Below, one piece after another: positions 8,741-17,894 of a DNA stretch of 64,000 bases (the first letter of the stretch is position 1; every line of letters begins with the position of its first letter). The DNA comes from Bacteroidota bacterium (GTDB lineage: Bacteria; Bacteroidota; Bacteroidia; B-17B0; Aurantibacillaceae). The stretch spans positions 1-64,000 of the forward strand of contig JADJSH010000041.1 in NCBI GenBank assembly GCA_016711805.1. The letters are read 5' to 3'. Below the pieces are notes generated by a model. That model worked only from the letters and a program-made list of their open reading frames with translations, made no database searches and was not told the DNA's origin. Both the position numbers and the translations under genes were made by a program.

Positions 8741-11700
8741 ATGGCATTTTTCAGAACTCGTAATTAATAAATATATCACAGAACCTAGATAAGCAAACAC
8801 TACAAAAAGCTGACGCTAAGTTTGAAACCATTTCCATAATGCCACCTATTCAAGAAAAGATCAGAGGCAGTAAGAAGAACTAATACCAAGGCGAATTTTA
8901 ATTGATTTATCGTTAATGTTTTAGGGTTACACCAAAAACCCAACACCAAATTTCAATCTAACAACCGAATACAAGAATGTTAAGGATAGCAAAAAAGCAG
9001 ATGGGGCAATATCATAAATGAGATAGTAAAGGCTGTAATCGAATTAAAAGGCACTAATACAACCGATTTAAATAAAATAGAAGTTCAAGCCTTTGGCTAT
9101 AAAAATAACCAACCCGAGTGCGAGTATGTTATTACTTCCAATTTTGAGAAACTTCGTTTCTATGTTGATAATGCCATTGAATATTTAGAGTTTAATTTAT
9201 TTACGTTAAGTGAAAAATTTGAACTACTTATACATCTGCTTGTCATACGATAGCATAGCCAAAGGCCTACCAAAGCAAATAAAAGACGAATCAGTTAGCC
9301 AGGAGGCATTAATTACAAAAAAATTATACAACGATTACTCCGTTTTTAAAAGCGAACTATACCACAGTTTAGTAAAACTGAATCCTCAAAATGAACCATT
9401 AGAGTTGTTTAAGAAATCACAAAAATTATTAGACCGTTTTTTATTCATCTTTTTTGCAGAAGACAGACAGCTATTACCTACCAATTTAATTTTCAGAATT
9501 AATAAGGAATGGCAACAGTTACGCGAAATGCGTATTGAAGTATCATTGTATGATAGATACAAAATTTACTTTAATGATTTGGATCAAGGAGCTAAAGTAT
9601 CTTTACCTGCATTTAGTCAAACAGCATCAAAGCAAAAAGAGGAATTTCAAATTTACGCTTATAACGGTGGCTTATTTAAAACAGATGATTTATTAAACGA
9701 TATTAAAATTGAAGATGAATTACTGTTTTCGCATACCGAAAAATTAAGTAATTACGATTTTGCTAGTGAAGTTGATGTAAACGTATTAGGGCATATTTTC
9801 GAAAACTCATTAAATGATGTTGACGAAATAAAAGCACAGCTTGAAGGGCAAGAAATAGATAAAACAAAAACTAAGCGTAAAAAAGATGGTGTTTTTTATA
9901 CACCTAAATACATTACAAAATACATCGTTGATAATACAGTTGGTAAATTGTGCCTTGAAAAAAAGGAAGTATTACAAATAACAGAAAGCGATTATACCAT
10001 TGATAAAAAACGCCAAAAGAAAACAACACAAGCTTTAACTGATAAATTAAATGACTACCGTAATTGGCTATTGCAATTAACCATTTGCGACCCTGCTTGT
10101 GGCTCGGGTGCATTTTTAAATCAAGCTTTAGATTTTTTAATTACCGAACACAAATATATTGATGAACTACAAGCCAAACTATTTGGCGATGCATTAGTGT
10201 TGAGTGATGTTGAAGGAAGCATTTTAGAAAACAACTTATTTGGCGTTGATATAAACGAAGAAAGTGTAGAGATAGCAAAGCTATCATTGTGGCTTCGAAC
10301 AGCAACCAAACCGTAAATTAAACGATTTAAATAGTAATATTAAATGTGGTAATTCATTAATTGATGATGTTGAAGTAGCAGGAGATAAAGCATTTAATTG
10401 GAAAATGAATTTTAAAAAAATATTCGATAATGGTGGCTTTGATGTTGTCATTGGTAATCCGCCTTGTGTGAGAGTACAAAGTTTGAAATATGCAGAAATC
10501 GATTATTACAAAAGTAAATATAAAACAGCTCACAGAAGAGTTGATATTTCTTTATTATTCTTTGAAAAAGGCCTTGAAATAGCAAGAAAAAATGGATTGC
10601 TATCCTATATTTCAACTATTCAGTTTATTAACGCTGAATACGGAAGAAATTTACGAGAGTTACTTCTAAAAAAAGAGATAGTTGAATTTATTGATTATAA
10701 CGGGTTGCCAGTATTCGAAGGGGCAACAACATATCCTGGAATAGTTTCCTTAAAAAATTCATTGCCAAGACCATTCAACTATTATGTTATGAGTGAAATT
10801 GGTTCTGAAGCATTATTTTTAAAAAATAAAATAAAGTCAAAGTCTGTAATAGACCCTGAAAAATTATCAGATAATGTCTGGATTTTAGCAAGTGATAATA
10901 GTAATCAAGTATTAGATAAATTACAAAATAATACAATTAAATTAAAAGACATAGCGAACCCATGTACAGGCTTGACATCAGGTATTGATTCTGTTTTTAT
11001 TTTAGATGAAAATAAAGTTAAAGAATACAATTTAGAAAAAGATATATTATTACCTGTTGTTAGAGGGAGAAATTTAGATAGGGGATTTATAAGTGAAGAT
11101 TTAGATTACGTAATTTATCCATATAAGCTTTCGGGAAATTTAACAATACTAATTGATGAAAGTGAACTTGAAAATAAATATCCAAATACATACGCTTATT
11201 TATTAACTCAAAAAGACAAACTTTCATCACGTAAAGATTCAAGAAAGGAAATTTCTAATAATGATTGGTATAAACTTGTATGTAAGGGCAAATTGGACCT
11301 TTAAATCTGAAAAATTCTTACTCCAGGATTGAGTAAAAATAATAGTTTTGCAATTGACAAGCTTGGTTTAACTTATTTATGTGGGGGTGCTGGTGTATTT
11401 GGTCTTGTTCAAGGCAAAATAGATAATAATACATTATTAGCGATTTTAAATTCAAAAGTTGTTGAATTTTTTCTCCACTCTATATCAACTAAAAAACAAG
11501 GGGGATACTATTCATATTTAAATAGCTTTCTTGAAGAAATCCCTTTACCAATAAAAACAAATGAAAACATTTCAATTTATTCATTGAAATATCAAAAGTT
11601 AAAATCAGACTTATTTCTCTTATCAAAAAAAATGTACACCTATATGTTGTCTCGTTTTAATGTCATAAAACTTTCTTCTAACCTAGAGAAATGGTATGAA

Positions 11701-11927
11701 TTATCGTCAATGGAATTTATAAATGAACTTAATAAAGCTATTAAAATTGTTAAAGGAAGTCCGCTTACGAAGAAAGATGAATTTGAATGGTTGGAATTGT
11801 TTGAGGAAAAGAAGAAAAAGGTTTTAGAATTACAAGCTGAAGTTGAAATTACGACAGGGAAATAGACCAAATGGTTTACAAATTGTATGATTTAACAGAA
11901 GAAGAAATTAAAATTATTGAGGGATAA
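8741..11927 (+). pseudogene. Eco57I-like (type IIG) restriction enzyme/adenine methyltransferase, multiply frameshifted
   Basis: Joined fragments give one protein of about 1050 residues. The N-terminal nuclease-like part (8763-9200) reads NLDKQTLQKADAKF, KKADGAI, IVKAVIELKGTNTTDLNKIE, VQAFGYKNN; ELKG fits a PD-(D/E)XK active site. Helices follow (9210-9900), then methylase motif I DPACGSGAFLNQALDFL (10087-10140), then motif IV as VVIGNPPCVRVQ (10444-10480). The C-terminus (11329-11927) holds the target-recognition part. Breaks occur near 8760, 8880, 8930, 9010, 10310, 11300 and 11855. Motif IV has Cys where NPPY/F/W is expected. The corrected stop TAA (11925-11927) abuts ATG 11928 of the next gene. 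The start codon is uncertain. Confidence 0.85.
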
Positions 11928-12761
11928 ATGAGTTTTCAAAACAAAAACATAAAAGTTGTTGCTGAAGCTTTAAAACTTTATCATAACAATCCAAGTTCTC
12001 ATGGTTTTACTGAAGAACAGGTAGATGAATTGTTGAAAATTGAAAACGACTTTAATAAATTAAATACACAATTTGAAAAAAGTTTTGAGCAAACAAAATT
12101 GCTGATAGAAAATGGATTTAAGAATTTAACCCAAAACTTAGACACTACTTTTAAAATCTCATTAAATGAATTAAAACACATAGTCAATAATGGATGGCAT
12201 ATTTCATATAAGGCTTTTGAACACCTTACTTTCGAAAAATTACATTATTTGAATAGAAAAGAAAATGTTTTTGAATTTGAAAACTACATTATTTCATCTT
12301 TTGAAAAAGAGTAAATGAAATAATTGAGAATTTAATTATTTCGTTTCCAGAACGTACTCATATTTTTAATGAAATTAAACAACTTATAAAAAGAATACTA
12401 TCATTCTTTAATCACATTGTGTTATTCTCAGGTAGATGGAATTTCTAATAATATTTTCGGTATAGGCTTTTTCGATACGGAAAATAAAGAAAAACAATTT
12501 AGTTTAAAACTCTCTAATAATCTGAAATTTGATGAAGATTCCTTAATCTCGATTATTTCCAAACAGCTTAATTTGCCAAAAAATGAAATTACTAGATACA
12601 CTAAAGATGGTAGTTTTACAAAAGATAATAAATTGAGTTCATTTAATAGGCATTTTGTTATGCATGGTCATTCTTATAATTATGGCAATAAAAAGAATGC
12701 TATTAGAGCAATATTATTATTAGAATTTGTTGAGTGGTTAACAAAAGAAAGTAAAAAATAA
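11928..12761 (+). pseudogene. Hypothetical partner protein of the restriction locus, frameshifted
   Basis: Three reading-frame pieces (11928-12314, 12316-12420, 12417-12761) join to a soluble protein of about 278 residues. The N-terminus is helical with a coiled-coil-like stretch (FNKLNTQFEKSFEQTKLLIE). The end carries FNRHFVMHGHSYNYGNKKNA, an NRHxxxHG pattern that I have seen in uncharacterised proteins of defence loci. The ATG directly follows the restriction-methylase stop (TAAATG), indicating translational coupling. Breaks lie near 12310 and 12400. I do not know its function. Confidence 0.6.
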
Positions 12762-12774
12762 AATTAAAATAACA

Positions 12775-14220
12775 ATGAGTGATTGGCATAACAAAGCAAT
12801 AAATTTATTAGCAAAAAGTCTAAAACCAGTTCCTTCGGAACTTAATGAGATTGATTGGAAAAGTGGTTTATCTGATAATACAAATAGATTAGCACAACAT
12901 ATTTCAGCATTTAGTAACACTCCAGGCGGTGGCTTTTTAGCTTATGGAGTAAACAATAATGGTACATTTTCTCCACTTACAACAGTGGATATTGACGAAG
13001 TCATTAAAAAATTAGGTAATATTTCTCGAAACAATTTAAACCCTCCTGTTGGTATTGAGCATTCCATTTTAGAGTTTGAGGGTACTGCTATATTATTTAT
13101 TTACATTCCCGAACAGTCAGAAAAACCAGTTCATTTGCGTAGTGGTAATATTTTTGATTCATACAAGCGCTCCGCAGGTCAAACGGTTAAATGTCACAAG
13201 TAAGTTAAAACTTGCTTGGCTTTAACGCAAGGCTTTAGTTTTGAAGAGCAAATTGCAATACAAAATCAAAATGAAGATGACGTTTTAAATTTATTAGAAT
13301 ACGATAATTACTTTAGATTAATTAACAGAAATTTACCCGATGGAAAAAAAGGAATTTTAGAAGTTTTGGCTAATGAAGATATGATTATAAAAAACGATTC
13401 GTCATGGGCTATTAAAAATTTAGGAGCTGTTTTATTTGCAAGAAACTTATCTGCTTTTAAAAATTTAAAACGCAAAGCTATTAGAGTAATAATTTACAAA
13501 GGAAAAAGTAGAGTTGATGCCATTAAAGAACAAGAAGGAACTCGTGGCTATGCAACTGCATTTGAAGGTTTAGTAAAATATATAATGGACCAATTACCAA
13601 CAAATGAAGTCATTGAAAAAGCTTTACGTCAACAAGTAAAAATATATCCTGAAAAAGCAATTCGTGAGTTTGTTGCAAACGCATTAATACATCAAGATTT
13701 TTCTATTACTGGAACAGGAGTAATGATTGAGATATTTTCAGATAGAATTGAAATAACAAATCCGGGCATACCATTAGTTGATACTAATAGATTTATAGAC
13801 ACAGCGCCAAAATCAAGAAACGAATCTTTGGCCTCTTTAATGAGAAGATTAAATATTTGTGAGGAACGAGGTAGCGGAATTGATAGAGCAGTAGAAGCTA
13901 TTGAATTATATCAATTACCAGCTCCAAAATTTTTAAAAGGAGAAGATTATACTAGAGTAATTATGTATGCTTTAGTTCCTTTAGGAGAAATGGATAAAGA
14001 AGATAGAATAAGAGCTTGTTATCAGCACACTTGTTTACATTATGTAAGTAATCAAGTTGTAAATAACCAATCTATCAGAAAGAGATTTAATATTTCAAAA
14101 AATAATGTTTCTTACGCATCTAAAATTTTAACTGAAGCTATGGAATCGGGTTTAATAAAACCATCTGATCCCGATAACGCTTCAAAAAAATATGCGACAT
14201 ATATACCTTTTTGGGCTTAG
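12775..14220 (+). pseudogene. AlbA_2 / Schlafen-like ATP-binding regulator, interrupted
   Basis: The N-terminal AlbA_2 domain has the motif HISAFSNTPGGGFLAYGVNN (about residues 42-61) and GNIFDSYKRSAGQTV. The C-terminal part is an HATPase_c_4 domain (AIREFVANALIHQDFSITGT, FSDRIEITNPG, RNESLASLMRRLNICEERGS) followed by a helical DNA-binding-like tail. A TAA at 13201-13203 interrupts it. Both halves are in the same phase (482 codons), so either an in-frame stop or two compensating indels around 13187-13215 explain the break. It follows the partner gene by 13 bases. Such proteins often accompany restriction systems, but their exact role is unsettled. Confidence 0.8.
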
Positions 14221-14330
14221 AAGTAGTCATTTTCTTATTTCATTGTTAAGTCCAAATGGAGTAAATTAACTCGTAACAAATTGAAAATCAAACACATCTT
14301 ATTTCATTGTGAAGTCCCCTTTGGTAATAC
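14221..14330. repeat. 20-bp imperfect direct repeat downstream of the AlbA gene
   Basis: CTTATTTCATTGTTAAGTCC (14234-14253) recurs as CTTATTTCATTGTGAAGTCC (14298-14317), one mismatch, 64 bases apart. It may mark an element boundary or an insertion scar. Confidence 0.5.
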
Positions 14331-14332
14331 TA

Positions 14333-14540
14333 ATGGTAATACCAAAATTTGTTGTTGATTATAAATGACATATAATATTAGGTCATTGGAGATTTTTGAA
14401 AGCAAAAAAACCTCACTTCGTCAGTGAGGTACGCAACTTTAGGCAATGCGATTGAGTGAACGAGTCACCTGCCATATCCTTTACCCTTTGGGCATCGATA
14501 ATTCAAATGTAGTAACAAATAGCGTTTTTGGTATTACCAT
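14333..14540. mobile_element. 208-bp element bounded by a perfect 15-bp inverted repeat (MITE-like candidate)
   Basis: ATGGTAATACCAAAA (14333-14347) and its exact complement TTTTGGTATTACCAT (14526-14540) bound a stretch without a gene. Inside, read on the minus strand, is a hairpin-rich sequence (GGCA...TGCC around GTGA/TCAC, near 14445-14476) ending in a terminator at 14404-14430. It could be a MITE, an attachment site or a small RNA gene. Confidence 0.45.
14404..14430 (-). terminator. Rho-independent terminator, minus strand
   Basis: ACCTCACT pairs with AGTGAGGT across a 5-base loop, and seven T residues follow on the minus strand. No minus-strand protein gene leads into it, which suggests a short non-coding transcript starting somewhere in 14450-14600. 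Confidence 0.65.
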
Positions 14541-15242
14541 ATTAACTTTTTTGTGCCATTTGATTATTATTTAAAATAAATTACTGTATTTCAGCACATT
14601 ATTTTACTTTATGTAACAGGTAAAGTGGTGTTCCAAAAAATAAACCAACCCATTGCCCTTGTGTTGTCTATCGTGTGGCATAAATTAAGGTAGATTAATT
14701 TATTGTGTTGCCACACTTGCAACATAGTTTGCATCCGCATTCATCGTACCTCTTCATGCTCCCATGCTGCACACCCTCTCTCCACTCGCAGGTGGCTCGC
14801 CGCACAACGGATTGCAAACCATTTCATTCCGTTTCACTTCATTTCATTTTTTGCAACCGTTTTCCCACCGCACGCTCAAGGCTGTTTTACCTTTCTATTC
14901 CATTCCGACATTTATCATCAGAATCAACACTATTAGATTACCATCAAAATAAAAAAAGAAAAGCAAGTTAAGTCTGCCCACTGTCAGGTTTCAAGGTCAA
15001 GCCCTTCGGGTTTTGCAAAAATAATCTCCACACTGGCGGTAGTATTTTTTTTGTCAAAAATCTTGACAACCTCAGCGTCAAGCCTTTTACAAAATGCTTT
15101 CTTTTTTCATTTTTTTCGGGCTTTTCTTTAGCTCGTTTTTTTGGTTTTTTCTTTGTTTTCAAATTAGGTCTTTAGGTTCAGTTAGCAAACAGGTTCAAGT
15201 CAAAAAGTGAGAAAAGGGAAACAAACCCTTAAAAAAATAGTT
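14541..15242. other. Non-coding stretch with strand-asymmetric, GC-richer segments
   Basis: No convincing gene is present. From 14703 to about 14890 the plus strand is C/T-rich and visibly higher in GC than its surroundings. From 14980 to 15165 it is T-rich with short GC-rich islands (GCCCTTCGGGTTTTGC, GACAACCTCAGCGTCAAGCC). Overlapping ORFs of 60-90 codons exist but are low-complexity or rich in His/Ser and lack family features. It may hold the regulatory region of the DUF6943-like gene or a non-coding RNA. Confidence 0.4.
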
Positions 15243-15666
15243 ATGTTAAAATTCAAAAATTAAAACCCACAAATCGGGCACAGCCTACAATCAACCGCAT
15301 TTCTTTATTTTAAATAAAGGCTTAAACTCTGGCAAACCATTCAATCACTATGTTTGCAATTCATTTGTTTTCCTGGCAGATGATAATCAAGAAAAAGAGT
15401 TTTACTATTTTTTATTATTAGGCTTATGGGAGCTTCGTTTTTTTCGCCCGCACCTAAAGGGTACAGCAATCGAGTTCATTCGTTTAGGGGATGTTATTGA
15501 TGTATTAGAGGAAACTTTAAACTCAGTTAATACTGGCAATCGTTCCTTTTCTGATGTTCAAAATACCTTAGCTCAAATTGAGGCCCTTCAGGCAAATCTT
15601 CAAACTCAATTAGATTATTTAATGCAGTTGCGTAAATCTCTATTTTATAAATATTTAAAAAAGTAG
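15243..15666 (+). pseudogene. DUF6943-like protein, frameshifted in an A run
   Basis: From ATG 15243 the frame reads M-L-K-F-K and then stops. Dropping one A from the AAAAA run near 15254-15258 gives KTHKSGTAYNQPHFFILNKG, then LNSGKPFNHYVCNSF, EKEFYYFLLLGLWELRFFRP, KGTAIEFIRLGDVIDVLEE, and a helical end LMQLRKSLFYKYLKK, about 140 residues in all. This matches what I recall of DUF6943, a Bacteroidota-only family of unknown function. The gene converges on four minus-strand genes and shares a bidirectional terminator with them. Confidence 0.65.
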
Positions 15667-15676
15667 TAAATAAAAA

Positions 15677-15705
15677 AAGGTCGTCCGCTTGTAGCGGACG
15701 ACCTT
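15677..15705. terminator. Bidirectional terminator between convergent cassette genes
   Basis: AAGGTCGTCCGC and GCGGACGACCTT form a perfect 12-bp stem around a 5-base loop, with an A run before it and Ts at its end. It serves the DUF6943-like gene (plus) and the membrane-protein gene (minus). Confidence 0.8.
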
Positions 15706-15725
15706 AAACCTAAACTATAAAAAAA

Positions 15726-15914
15726 CTATTTTTTAAATTGCTTCAACAAGCATTTCAGTAACAAAGATACGCTAAAACTAACTACCGCACCAAGTGAAGC
15801 AAGAATAACTGTTTTTAATATATCTGATGAACCCACGTTCACAGCTACGGTTAAAACCGTTCCGGAAACAGTACCCAAGATTGTTCCGCTTTCTATGTTA
15901 TTGTGTGTTGACAT
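15726..15914 (-). CDS. Small membrane protein of unknown function, 62 aa
   Basis: After a short polar N-terminus (MSTHNNIESGT) there are two hydrophobic segments, about 12-29 and 32-55 (TVILASLGAVVSFSVSLLLK), then a basic tail CLLKQFKK. The topology is holin-like, but no holin family match is claimed. It is the last gene of a minus-strand set of four. I recall similar short proteins with DILKT...GAVVSF motifs next to the same neighbours in other Bacteroidota. Confidence 0.6.
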   Translation of the reverse strand: MSTHNNIESGTILGTVSGTVLTVAVNVGSSDILKTVILASLGAVVSFSVSLLLKCLLKQFKK

Positions 15915-15921
15915 AATTTAA

Positions 15922-16260
15922 TTATGCTCTGCCAGCATCAGCTTTAGTTAATTTTGAACCACATTTTTCGTGAACATTCACATCAATTTCAGGCATCATT
16001 CCTGCATCTGCTTTAGTAGATTTTACAGTTACCCAAACCTCTTGAGTTAATTCAGAATTATATCCTGAATCAGCTTTGGTTAATTTTGAACCATCACAAG
16101 TGATGTTCAAAATGATTTTACCACCGCAAGGAGGATCATCTTGATTTTCGTGGTTTAAAACTACTGCCTGTTTATCCAATGCTACATTTTTGTCGCAAGG
16201 GATAATTTGTAACTCAACTTTTACTTGAGATTTTTCGGATTGATTTTTTTCTTCAGTCAT
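15922..16260 (-). CDS. Repeat-containing acidic protein, 112 aa
   Basis: I do not recognise this protein. It is soluble and has no signal peptide. It carries three copies of a K-A-D-[SA]-G motif in similar contexts: GSKLTKADSGYNSE (about 58-71), KSTKADAGMMPE (about 80-91) and GSKLTKADAGRA at the C-terminus. Cys residues occur in PPCGGK, ITCDG and HEKCG. The second and third repeats lie about 30 residues apart. The gene starts 27 bases after the preceding gene's stop and ends 7 bases before the next start, so co-transcription is likely. The repeated motif may be a binding or processing site; that is speculation. Confidence 0.6.
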   Translation of the reverse strand: MTEEKNQSEKSQVKVELQIIPCDKNVALDKQAVVLNHENQDDPPCGGKIILNITCDGSKLTKADSGYNSELTQEVWVTVKSTKADAGMMPEIDVNVHEKCGSKLTKADAGRA

Positions 16261-16287
16261 TTTGATAATGATTTTAATAATTAATAT

Positions 16288-16515
16288 TCAGTTACTTTTT
16301 ACAATTTCGCTTTCAGTAGTTGTTACTGCTTGGCTAATTGCAGTCGCTACGCTTCCTGCTACAATTAAATAACCACCTATGGTTACAATAATTGTAGGGA
16401 TAGCAATTGGCGATGCCACAATTACGCCACCTGCGGCGGCTAATCCTAAACCAATATTTCTTAATATTTTAAAGAACTTTGGTGTCGGTGCTTTTAATCT
16501 GTCAATGAGTTTCAT
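16288..16515 (-). CDS. Small two-helix membrane protein, 75 aa
   Basis: A basic, Pro-containing N-terminus (MKLIDRLKAPTPKFFKILRN) leads into two Gly/Ala/Ile-rich segments, about 21-40 and 42-64 (IGLGLAAAGGVIVASPIAIP). No family name is known to me, though I recall close relatives with the same PTPKFFK start beside MARQKG-type genes in other Bacteroidota genomes. It lies between the MARQKG-type gene and the repeat protein on the same strand. Confidence 0.6.
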   Translation of the reverse strand: MKLIDRLKAPTPKFFKILRNIGLGLAAAGGVIVASPIAIPTIIVTIGGYLIVAGSVATAISQAVTTTESEIVKSN

Positions 16516-16583
16516 TGTTTTGTTTTTTAATGATTAATAATTTTTGATTTAAAAGCCCTGGGCATAAATGCCTAGGGCTTTTG

Positions 16584-17332
16584 TTAGGCTACCTCAACAA
16601 CGCTTAATGCGTTGTAAGCGCCATTTTTTAGAGTGTATTGAACTGCATTAACCATTTGGAAGAACTCAATTTGTAACATGAACAAATTGGTTCCTGCACC
16701 AGCTGCCGCAGCTGTTGGAGTTAAAACAACATTTGATGATACCGCATTAATTGGTAGGTTAACTACGTTTGAATACTTAATATCAGAAACATTGTTTGCA
16801 AAATCTACTTTCGCCCAAGCGCCTTTAATACTGATATGTGTCGCTCCAACAGGAAACGCAATATCATTTGTAGGTACAAGTCCGTTAATGGTAATTACTC
16901 CAGTTGCAGTAGTTACAGCAAATGGTTTAAATAAGATACTTCCTAAAATTGCTCTGTCATTGAAATTAAAGCCTTTTAACAATGCTTTTGCAGGCGCTAG
17001 AGCAATGGCAACGCCAACTGTTCTTTACCTCTTACAGAGGTTGCATCAAGGTTTTTAATGTCAGTCATCAACTTTGTTAATCGTGATGTTACACGATTAT
17101 CAGAAGCCGACATAAGCAATGGTCTTAAAGTACTTCTTAGTAATTTGCCTGAACTAGCAGATGAACCAAATTCGGCGCCGTTCTCTCGGGTTCTGATAAA
17201 TGCAGGGTCGTTAGCTATACGACTGGCATCTACACCACCTTTTTCACGAGCCAAATGGCCATCTTGTGTTTTGTAAAAGGATAAATCTCCGATTTTCCCT
17301 TTTAGCTTTATGATTCCTTTTTGCCTTGCCAT
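16584..17332 (-). pseudogene. Conserved Bacteroidota MARQKG-type protein, frameshifted
   Basis: The start chosen is MARQKGIIKLKGKIGDLSFY (17332). The N-terminal half continues DGHLAREKGGVDASRIANDP, FIRTRENGAEFG, SGKLLRSTLRPLLMSASDNR. A one-base change near 16985-17010 separates it from the second half, LLKGFNFNDRAILGSILFKP to LKNGAYNALSVVEVA. The corrected length is about 249 residues. The second half is beta-rich, with no signal peptide or membrane segment. I recall this as a recurring Bacteroidota protein without assigned function. It heads the four-gene minus-strand set, about 310 bases from the tRNA-Arg 3' end. Confidence 0.7.
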
Positions 17333-17473
17333 TTTTTTACTTTTTAATTGATTTGGCATCTTGTCAACTGCTGCGCAGTCAGTCTTCAAAATGGTCAAAA
17401 TTCGTTCTTATCGCGAATAGAAATCGTTTGACAATACAAAAGTATATCAAGTGAAAAGCATTATAATCACTGA

Positions 17474-17494
17474 TGATGCGATTGCATCGCATCA
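17474..17494. repeat. Palindromic hairpin
   Basis: TGATGCGAT and ATCGCATCA form a 9-bp stem around TGC. It lies upstream of the MARQKG-type gene and may be an operator for the cassette. Confidence 0.5.
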
Positions 17495-17651
17495 ATTAAA
17501 AAAGTAAATAAAAGATTAGATTTTATATGATTTGCTTATAGATACTCCATACCATAGGCATAGATAAGGTATGAGTGAATGAAAAATAAAGTAGCAGAGC
17601 GTTATATGAGGAAAAAATGAAATGTTTACCCTATGTTTACCCTTTAAACGA

Positions 17652-17686
17652 AACAAGCCTGTAAATACTTGATTTACAGGCTTGTT
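17652..17686. terminator. Hairpin terminator at the tRNA-Arg 3' side
   Basis: AACAAGCCTGTAAA pairs perfectly with TTTACAGGCTTGTT around a 7-base loop, 14 bases from the tRNA 3' end. On the minus strand it would end tRNA transcription. Confidence 0.7.
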
Positions 17687-17699
17687 GTTCGTTATTCAG

Positions 17700-17773
17700 T
17701 GACCCCGATTGGATTCGAACCAATGGCCCACAGCTTAGAAGGCTGTTGCTCTATCCAGCTGAGCTACGGGGCC
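17700..17773 (-). tRNA. tRNA-Arg (TCT)
   Basis: It is 74 nt, folds as a full cloverleaf with acceptor GGCCCCG/CGGGGTC and discriminator A, the anticodon loop CTTCTAA gives TCT, and the T arm is GGTTCGAATCC. Its 3' end faces the island at lower coordinates, the usual arrangement for a tRNA used as an integration site. CCA is not encoded. Confidence 0.95.
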
Positions 17774-17894
17774 AAATATTAGTATTACCTAATAATTTGG
17801 AATGCGAATTTACTAATTTTTTTTAATCTATTATGCACTTTTTAAAATACTTTGTTTATTGTAATATTTTGGTATTTTTAAGGCTTTATAGCTT

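Larger units (their letters stand above)
17399..17699. other. Intergenic stretch between cassette and tRNA-Arg
   Basis: It holds a palindrome (17474-17494), a tandem copy of ATGTTTACCCT (about 17619-17643) and a terminator-like hairpin (17652-17686). The tandem GTTTACCC motif close to a tRNA 3' end is what one would expect of recombinase arm sites. No gene is seen. Confidence 0.45.

Noticed and set aside
14703..14971. Overlapping plus-strand open frames in the C/T-rich stretch
   Set aside because: Three overlapping frames are equally open, all His/Ser/Pro-rich with no start-site support, as expected from compositional bias.
14968..15162. Minus-strand Lys-rich open frame, 64 codons
   Set aside because: The N-terminal half is a simple Lys/Glu/Pro run from T-rich DNA and no domain is seen; it might be conserved beside the cassette, but I cannot support it.
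1..17700. Second copy of the tRNA-Arg 3' end as an att site
   Set aside because: No convincing repeat of the tRNA 3' end was seen in the window, so the island ends cannot be fixed here.
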